From NCBI RefSeq assembly GCF_000472965.1, contig NZ_AXAU01000024.1:1-64000 (forward strand): DNA of 64,000 nucleotides, read 5' to 3'. Of this stretch, positions 59,142 to 64,000 are shown piece after piece; the stretch's first letter is position 1; each line of letters opens with the position of its first letter. The notes beneath the pieces were generated by a model, which made no database searches, was not told where the DNA came from, and was given only the letters and a program-made list of their open reading frames with translations. A program made the position numbers and the translations under genes. Source of the DNA: Bradyrhizobium murdochi. Lineage in GTDB: Bacteria; Pseudomonadota; Alphaproteobacteria; Rhizobiales; Xanthobacteraceae.

Positions 59142-60425
59142 CTAAGTCGCGTTCAAGGCCTGCGCGATATCAGCGATCAGATCGGATGGGTGCTCGATGC
59201 CGATCGACAGCCGGATCGTGCAATCGAGAACGCCTATTTTTTGACGGATGTCGGCCGGAACGCCGGAGTGGGTCATGCTTGCGGGCAGGCTGGCAAGTGA
59301 TTCAGTGCCGCCAAGGCTCACGGCCAGCTTGAAGATCTGCAGCGCGTTCAGGAATTTGAATGCGGCAGCTTGGCCCCCGACAATATCGAAGGAGAATGTA
59401 GAGCCCGCACCGCTGCATTGCCTCGCAAACAGGCGGCCGGCGGGGGATGCCTCATCGTGGTGACCGAGGTAATGGACCTTTGCCACTTTTGGATGGTCGC
59501 GCAGGTAGTCTGCGACGAGGCGCGCGTTTGCGTCAGCCTTCTCCATGCGGATGCCCAGTGTTTCGAGCGACCGGCTGATCATCCAGCAGGAATGAGGGTC
59601 CAGTTGGGTGCCAATCGCGCCGCGTAACGCTTTGACGTCTTTCATGAGCGCCTTTGAACCGAGCGCAGCGCCTGCGATCAAGTCGGAATGACCGCCGATA
59701 TATTTGGTCAGCGAGTACAGCGAAAGATCGGCACCGTGTTCGATCGGTCTCTGAAACACCGGTCCGAGCAACGTATTATCGCATGCAATGATCGGCGTAC
59801 TTCCTTGGGTTTGGCCGATCATCTCGGCGATCCGGCGGACCATCGCTATGTCGACCAGGCCATTGGTGGGATTGGCCGGTGTCTCAATGAAGATCATCGC
59901 AAGCCGGCCTTTGCGCATGGCGTCACCTGCTGCCGCTCTGACCGCCGCTTCGTCAATGCCGTCGGAGAAGCCGACCGCGCCGATGGAGAGGTTCGCAAGC
60001 GTCTTCGCAAACAGGGTCTCCGTCCCGCCATATAGCGGCTGAGAGTGCAAGATGACGTCGCCAGGACGGACAAAGGCCAGGATTGTGGTCGAAATCGCGG
60101 CCATGCCCGAAGAGAACAGCGCGCAATTCTCGGCGCGCTCGTACACCGACAGCCTGTCCTCGACGATCTCGCTGTTAGGGTGATTGAACCGCGAGTAAAC
60201 CAGACCAGCGCCCATCCCCTCAGGCGGCTCGCGCCGGCCCGCAACGTAGTCGAAGAAGTCCTGTCCGTCTTCGGCAGTCCTGAAGACGAAGGTCGAGGTC
60301 AGGAAGACCGGTGGTTTGACGGCTCCTTCCGACAGTTGCGGATCGTAGCCGTAGTTCAGCATCAGCGTTTCCGGATGCAGCATGTGGTTGCCGATGTGGG
60401 TTTTCGACGGAAACGGTTTCACCAT
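59142..60425 (-). CDS. Cystathionine gamma-synthase/lyase-type PLP enzyme
   Basis: A 427-residue PLP enzyme of the Cys/Met metabolism family. The Lys that binds PLP is in SLTKYIGGHSDL, and the nearby CDNTLLGPVF and SLGGTESLASLP are typical. Methionine gamma-lyase, cystathionine gamma-lyase or homocysteine-forming activity are all possible. The ATG at 60425 has AGGGAG upstream. A perfect 18-bp palindrome lies 77 bases upstream at 60502-60519 and may be its operator. Confidence 0.85.
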   Translation of the reverse strand: MVKPFPSKTHIGNHMLHPETLMLNYGYDPQLSEGAVKPPVFLTSTFVFRTAEDGQDFFDYVAGRREPPEGMGAGLVYSRFNHPNSEIVEDRLSVYERAENCALFSSGMAAISTTILAFVRPGDVILHSQPLYGGTETLFAKTLANLSIGAVGFSDGIDEAAVRAAAGDAMRKGRLAMIFIETPANPTNGLVDIAMVRRIAEMIGQTQGSTPIIACDNTLLGPVFQRPIEHGADLSLYSLTKYIGGHSDLIAGAALGSKALMKDVKALRGAIGTQLDPHSCWMISRSLETLGIRMEKADANARLVADYLRDHPKVAKVHYLGHHDEASPAGRLFARQCSGAGSTFSFDIVGGQAAAFKFLNALQIFKLAVSLGGTESLASLPASMTHSGVPADIRQKIGVLDCTIRLSIGIEHPSDLIADIAQALNAT

Positions 60426-60501
60426 GGGCTGTCTCCCTGTCGGGGATGCGGAACGTCGCACTGCGTTGGAAGTGCGCAATCGCGAGGGCGATCAGGAGTG
60501 A

Positions 60502-60519
60502 TGGATGCGATCGCATCCA
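60502..60519. promoter_or_regulatory. Perfect 18-bp palindrome in the PLP-enzyme promoter region
   Basis: TGGATGCGATCGCATCCA reads the same on both strands. It lies in the 188-base gap between the PLP-enzyme start (60425) and the tail of the ABC operon (60614). A dimeric repressor or activator site is the simplest reading; no cognate regulator is adjacent. Confidence 0.55.
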
Positions 60520-60613
60520 GCGGCTCCAGTTGACGTTGTTAGGTAGGGATCAGCGTAGCAAAATTCGGGACTGATTTCACCGCATCCGGGGCGGATTTCG
60601 CAGTACTCGATTG

Positions 60614-61399
60614 TCAGGCATGAACCGCAACCTTCAACGCTTCGGCGCGGATCTCTTCGACAAGCCGTTCCTTCAGGCTGACGAATTCGGGCGTGGTCTT
60701 GATCTTGTAGGATCGCGGGTGGGGTAGATCGACCGCGATCTCGGCCTTGATGCGGCCCGGACGGGCGCTCATGACGATGACGCGGCTGCCGAGAAAGATC
60801 GCTTCCTCGATGTCATGGGTGACGAACAGCACAGTTTTCTGCTCGCGCTCCCAGATGCCGAGCAGCATTTCCTGCATCAGCACGCGGGTTTGATTGTCCA
60901 GCGCGCCGAACGGCTCGTCGAGCAACAGGATTTTTGGATCATTGGCAAGGGCGCGGGCGATCGCCGTGCGCTGCTGCATGCCGCCGGAGAGTTGCTTCGG
61001 CCAATGATTCTCAAAGCCCGATAGGCCGACCCGTTGGATGAAGCCGTCGGCGATCTTGCCGCGATCCGCTTCGGATATCCCGCGCTCGCGCAGGCCAAAC
61101 GCGATGTTTTCGCGCACGGTCAGCCATGGAAACAGCGTGTATGACTGAAACACCATGCCGCGATCGGCGCCAGGGCCAGCCACCTCTTGCCCATCAAGAA
61201 TGACACGGCCGCTGGTCGGCCGGTCAAGCCCGGCGACGATGCGCAGCAACGTCGATTTTCCGCAGCCCGACGGGCCGAGGATGGTGACGAAGTCATTGTT
61301 GCCGACGTTGAGGTCGATCGGCTCCAGCGCGCGCGTCGGCGCATGCCCCTGGCGCGCGGGGAAAGTACGGGCAACCTGATCGATTTTCAGCTCGGTCAT
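60614..61399 (-). CDS. NitT/TauT-type ABC transporter, ATP-binding protein
   Basis: A 261-residue ATPase. Walker A is GPSGCGKST, the signature LSGGMQQR, Walker B LLLDEPFGALD. It energises the permease at 61396, with a 4-base overlap (ATGA), and is the last gene of the SBP-permease-ATPase operon. Nitrate, taurine, sulfonate and related compounds are the usual substrates of this subfamily; a HutC-like repressor next to the operon suggests an amino-acid-derived compound (inference). Confidence 0.9.
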   Translation of the reverse strand: MTELKIDQVARTFPARQGHAPTRALEPIDLNVGNNDFVTILGPSGCGKSTLLRIVAGLDRPTSGRVILDGQEVAGPGADRGMVFQSYTLFPWLTVRENIAFGLRERGISEADRGKIADGFIQRVGLSGFENHWPKQLSGGMQQRTAIARALANDPKILLLDEPFGALDNQTRVLMQEMLLGIWEREQKTVLFVTHDIEEAIFLGSRVIVMSARPGRIKAEIAVDLPHPRSYKIKTTPEFVSLKERLVEEIRAEALKVAVHA

Positions 61400-62178
61400 G
61401 CCAGTTTCCACGGAAACAGCCAGGCGTTGAAGGCCTTGAACAGGAAGTCCGACACCAGCCCGATCAGGCCGATGACGATGATGCCGAAGATAATCTGGCC
61501 GGTGTTGAGCAGGGCCTGGCTGTCGGTGATCATGTGACCGATGCCCGACGATGAGCCGATCAACTCGGCGACGATGACGTAGGTCCACGCCCAGCCGAGT
61601 ACGAGCCGAAGGATCTCCGCGACCTCGGGCGCAGAGGAGGGCAGCAGCACACGGTTGATGATGCCGCGGTCACTGGCGCCGAGCGTGTAGGCGGCTTCAA
61701 CGAGGTCGCGCCTGGTATTTCCGACTGTCACGGTGACCATCAGGATGATCTGGAAGACCGAACCGATGAAAATGACCAGGAGCTTCTGCAGTTCGCCGAT
61801 GCCCGCCCACAGGATCAACAGCGGGATAAAGGCCGAGGCGGGCAGGTAACGTGCGAACGAGACGAACGGCTCCAGGAAAGCTTCGATCGGCTTGTAGGCC
61901 CCCATCAGAACGCCGAGCGGCACGGCGATGATGGCCGCCAGCACAAAGCCGCCGACGACGCGCCAGATCGTCATGCCGATGTCGAACAGGAAGCCGTGCT
62001 TTGTCAGCAGCTCCCAACCTTCCTGGAGCATCGTCAGCGGGTTGGCGAGAAACGTCTTGGAGACGTAGCCGCCGAAGGTCGCCCAAGCCCACACGGCAAC
62101 GAAAAGCACGAAGAACGCCAGGCCATAGGCCGCGCGCTGCCTCGATGTCACGGGATCCAGGGGACGTATCACAGGCAT
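61396..62178 (-). CDS. NitT/TauT-type ABC transporter, permease
   Basis: A 260-residue permease with about six membrane segments (YGLAFFVLFVAVWAWATFGG onward). The EAA-type contact loop is around VEAAYTLGASDRGIINRVLL. It sits between the binding protein and the ATPase genes. The first segment follows a short cytoplasmic start (MPVIRPLDPVTSRQRAA). No unusual feature. Confidence 0.9.
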   Translation of the reverse strand: MPVIRPLDPVTSRQRAAYGLAFFVLFVAVWAWATFGGYVSKTFLANPLTMLQEGWELLTKHGFLFDIGMTIWRVVGGFVLAAIIAVPLGVLMGAYKPIEAFLEPFVSFARYLPASAFIPLLILWAGIGELQKLLVIFIGSVFQIILMVTVTVGNTRRDLVEAAYTLGASDRGIINRVLLPSSAPEVAEILRLVLGWAWTYVIVAELIGSSSGIGHMITDSQALLNTGQIIFGIIVIGLIGLVSDFLFKAFNAWLFPWKLA

Positions 62179-62252
62179 ATCCTAAAAGCTGTGCGGTGAT
62201 CGCCGTCGTCCCGCTCTCACGACCGAAAGCGGGACTGGCGCGGCGCACAAAA

Positions 62253-63197
62253 CTACTTGATAAAACTCGCGTCGTAGAGGTCGTCGATATTCGGAACCGA
62301 TTTGATGACGCCGATCTCGAGCAACAGGTCTGCAGCTTCCTTGTTGAAGGTCAGGAATTCGCCCGCGAAGAATTTCTGGTTCGCGGCTTTGTCCTGCCAG
62401 CGCAGGAATTTGGCCGAGTTGCCGAATTGCTCGCCGGACTGCTTTACGTCGGCCCCCATGATCTCGTACGACTTGGCCTGATCCTTTTCGATCAGGGCGA
62501 TCGCCTCGAAATAGCTGTCGGCCAGCGCCTTGGCGGCCTTCGGGTTTTCAGTCAGGAACTTCGGCGTGCAGCCGAACGTGTCCATCACCATCGGATAGTC
62601 GAGCGTGGTGGCGATGATCTTGCCCTTGTCGGGTGCTGCGCGCACCGTCGAGAGGTAAGGCTCATAGGTCATGGCCGCATCGTTCTGGCCCGAGACGAAT
62701 GCCTGCGCTGCCGCCGCCGGCTCCAGATTCACGATCGTGACATCCTTGACCGAAAGCCCGTTCTTCTTGAGCATCCAGGCCAGCGCAAAGTAGGGCGAGG
62801 TGCCGGGCGCCGACGCGGCAACCGTCTTACCTTTCAGATCCTTGATCGAGGCGATATTGTTTCGCACGGCCATGCCGTCGGCGCCGTAGCTCTTGTCGAG
62901 CTGGAAGATCTGCTTGGTGGCGACGCCATTGGCATTCCAGGATATCCACGTCTCGACAGTGGTCGCCGCACATTGGATGTCGCCCGACGCGATGGCCAGA
63001 TGGCGGTCTTTCTGCGGGATCTTCTTGATCGTCACATCGAGGCCGTTCTTCTTGAAGATGCCCGCCTGATTTGCGAGCGTGAGCGGGGCGAAACCGGTCC
63101 ATCCGGAAATGCCGATGCCGACCTTGACGTCCTGGGCGGCGGCCGGCGCGGCCGCCAGGAGAGCGGCGGTTGCCGCGAAAATTCCAAAACTACGCAT
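62253..63197 (-). CDS. NitT/TauT-type ABC transporter, substrate-binding protein
   Basis: A 314-residue binding protein with a signal (MRSFGIFAATAALLAAAPAAAQ). The mature part has GISGWTGFAPLTLANQAGIF and IASGDIQCAATTVETWISW, typical of the family. It is first in the three-gene operon, 101 bases downstream of the end of the HutC-type regulator gene. Substrate is unknown; taurine- and nitrate-type binding sites are similar in sequence, so the motifs do not decide. Confidence 0.88.
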   Translation of the reverse strand: MRSFGIFAATAALLAAAPAAAQDVKVGIGISGWTGFAPLTLANQAGIFKKNGLDVTIKKIPQKDRHLAIASGDIQCAATTVETWISWNANGVATKQIFQLDKSYGADGMAVRNNIASIKDLKGKTVAASAPGTSPYFALAWMLKKNGLSVKDVTIVNLEPAAAAQAFVSGQNDAAMTYEPYLSTVRAAPDKGKIIATTLDYPMVMDTFGCTPKFLTENPKAAKALADSYFEAIALIEKDQAKSYEIMGADVKQSGEQFGNSAKFLRWQDKAANQKFFAGEFLTFNKEAADLLLEIGVIKSVPNIDDLYDASFIK

Positions 63198-63298
63198 GGC
63201 TGTATCCCTCTTGCTGGTTCATCGACTGGTCTTCAGACTGGTTGCGGCGAAGCTGTTACCAAAACTGCTGCATAGCTTGTGCCAGATATCGCGCATTG

Positions 63299-64000
63299 CT
63301 ATCCCTCCAAGCCGCCTTTGAAGCGAGCAATCAGTTTATGGGACTCGCCCGGATAGAGCAGGCGCACGGCCGTGAGCGGCCGGGCGCTGCGCCAGGTGTG
63401 CCGGTCGATCACGAGGCAGGGGGCGCCGATCGCGATATCCAGCGCCGCCGCAGCCTGTTCGTCAGCCACGATGGCACTGATCGAATGCTCGGCTTCCGTC
63501 CATGGCACATGGTGTAGCAGCCACGAGCCGGGCGGCTCGGCCGCAAAATCTGCCGCAGCCGCTTCGGGCACGGCGTCGAGATCGATCAGCCTGTCCTCGA
63601 TAGCGAATGGCACGCCGTCGGCGCTGTGACGGCATGCAATCGCGATTACCTTTCCGGTCTTCCCTGCGCCAAGGCGGGCGCGGTCGGCGGCATTTGCGGT
63701 GCGCCGCGAGCACTGGATCAACTCATAGCCGTAACTGCGGCCGAGTGCGTTTATCTCTGCTCGGATATCGGCGATCTTGAGCACCGCCGACAGAAATGTG
63801 GGACGGCGGACAAAGCTGCCGGCCTTGCGCCGCCGCTCGATGAGATCGGCCTGCGCAAGTTCCGACAGCGCCTTGCTCACTGTCATGCGCGAGCAGCCAT
63901 AGCGCAACATCAGCTCGTGCTCGAACGGGATGCGGTGACCGGGCGGCCATTCACCGGTCAGGATGCGGCGCTCGATGTCGATCCGGATCTGCTTGTACAG
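63299..64000 (-). CDS. HutC-like GntR/UTRA repressor (partial)
   Basis: At least 234 residues, cut by the right edge of the window. The N-terminal winged helix-turn-helix is mostly visible: YKQIRIDIERRILTGEWPPG, then FEHELMLRYGCSRMTVSKAL and IERRRKAGSFV. The UTRA domain follows to the stop. The FEHEL...YGCSRMTVSKAL pattern is that of histidine-utilisation repressors (HutC). It lies upstream of the ABC transporter on the same strand and may control it. Whether hut enzymes lie beyond the edge is not visible. Confidence 0.8.
   Translation of the reverse strand: MYKQIRIDIERRILTGEWPPGHRIPFEHELMLRYGCSRMTVSKALSELAQADLIERRRKAGSFVRRPTFLSAVLKIADIRAEINALGRSYGYELIQCSRRTANAADRARLGAGKTGKVIAIACRHSADGVPFAIEDRLIDLDAVPEAAAADFAAEPPGSWLLHHVPWTEAEHSISAIVADEQAAAALDIAIGAPCLVIDRHTWRSARPLTAVRLLYPGESHKLIARFKGGLEG

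Noticed and set aside
62001..63275. A 424-codon open frame antisense to the NitT/TauT binding protein
   Set aside because: It runs through two sense genes and shows no domain; the sense genes are firm.
1..64000. tRNA, rRNA or CRISPR arrays
   Set aside because: I found no tRNA-like cloverleaf, rRNA segment or regularly spaced repeat array while reading both strands; a covariance search could still find a small RNA.

Overview
The window looks like chromosome of a Bradyrhizobium-type alphaproteobacterium (Nitrobacteraceae). The evidence is the high GC, alphaproteobacterial gene families throughout, GTGA/ATGA-coupled operons, a lanthanide-type methanol dehydrogenase cluster beside a complete C-P lyase cluster, and short inverted repeats of kinds I associate with Bradyrhizobium and Rhodopseudomonas intergenic regions. 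The genus is an inference from gene content and memory, not from a search. I saw no rRNA, tRNA, CRISPR array or prophage. The only mobile element is the cut end of an IS481-like element at the left edge.

Layout. (1) 1-14.5 kb is a phosphonate island. A leftward operon (hexapeptide acetyltransferase, PhnM paralogue, 2H phosphoesterase) diverges from phnC-phnD-phnE1-phnE2. The repressor gene phnF then diverges from the C-P lyase operon phnGHIJKLMN, which is followed by an FMN-binding flavoprotein. Pho-box-like sites occur in both divergent promoter regions, and a perfect palindrome in front of phnG is the likely PhnF operator. (2) 14.5-18.4 kb holds small exported proteins, a beta-barrel protein, a pentapeptide-repeat protein and a lone 26-residue pqqA. 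(3) 18.4-40.7 kb is a methanol/formaldehyde island: a NitT/TauT-type ABC transporter, a quinoprotein relay pair (SoxYZ-like carrier and SoxH-like hydrolase), xoxJ, a CxxxCW protein, a Lut-like ABC system, fghA, a two-component system, a TonB receptor, an AraC regulator, and xoxF-xoxG-frmA-gfa. (4) 41-48.6 kb has an FAH-family enzyme and a caa3-type oxidase operon with a fused subunit I/III. (5) 48.7-60.4 kb is catabolic accessory sequence: a Gfo/Idh/MocA oxidoreductase, a branched-chain-type binding protein, a Rieske protein with a second lanthanide-type quinoprotein, a two-subunit molybdenum hydroxylase, an enolase-superfamily enzyme and a cystathionine-type PLP enzyme. (6) 60.6-64 kb has a NitT/TauT ABC operon and a HutC-like repressor cut by the right edge.

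How it fits together. XoxF oxidises methanol to formaldehyde in the periplasm and passes electrons to XoxG, which can feed a terminal oxidase. Formaldehyde is handled by Gfa, FrmA and FghA to give formate. The TonB receptor and the Lut-like ABC genes are placed to supply the rare-earth metal. The FlhSR-like two-component system and the AraC regulator are placed to control the island. The response regulator gene overlaps fghA and heads the strand that carries the Lut genes. The phosphonate island lets the cell use C-P compounds when phosphate is short. I see no phnP; the 2H phosphoesterase could fill that step.

The two most interesting regions are the Rieske/quinoprotein/molybdenum hydroxylase block at 52-57.5 kb, where the quinoprotein has the lanthanide Asp pair but lacks the vicinal cysteines, and the xoxF upstream region, with a 21-bp-period direct repeat next to the AraC-family gene.
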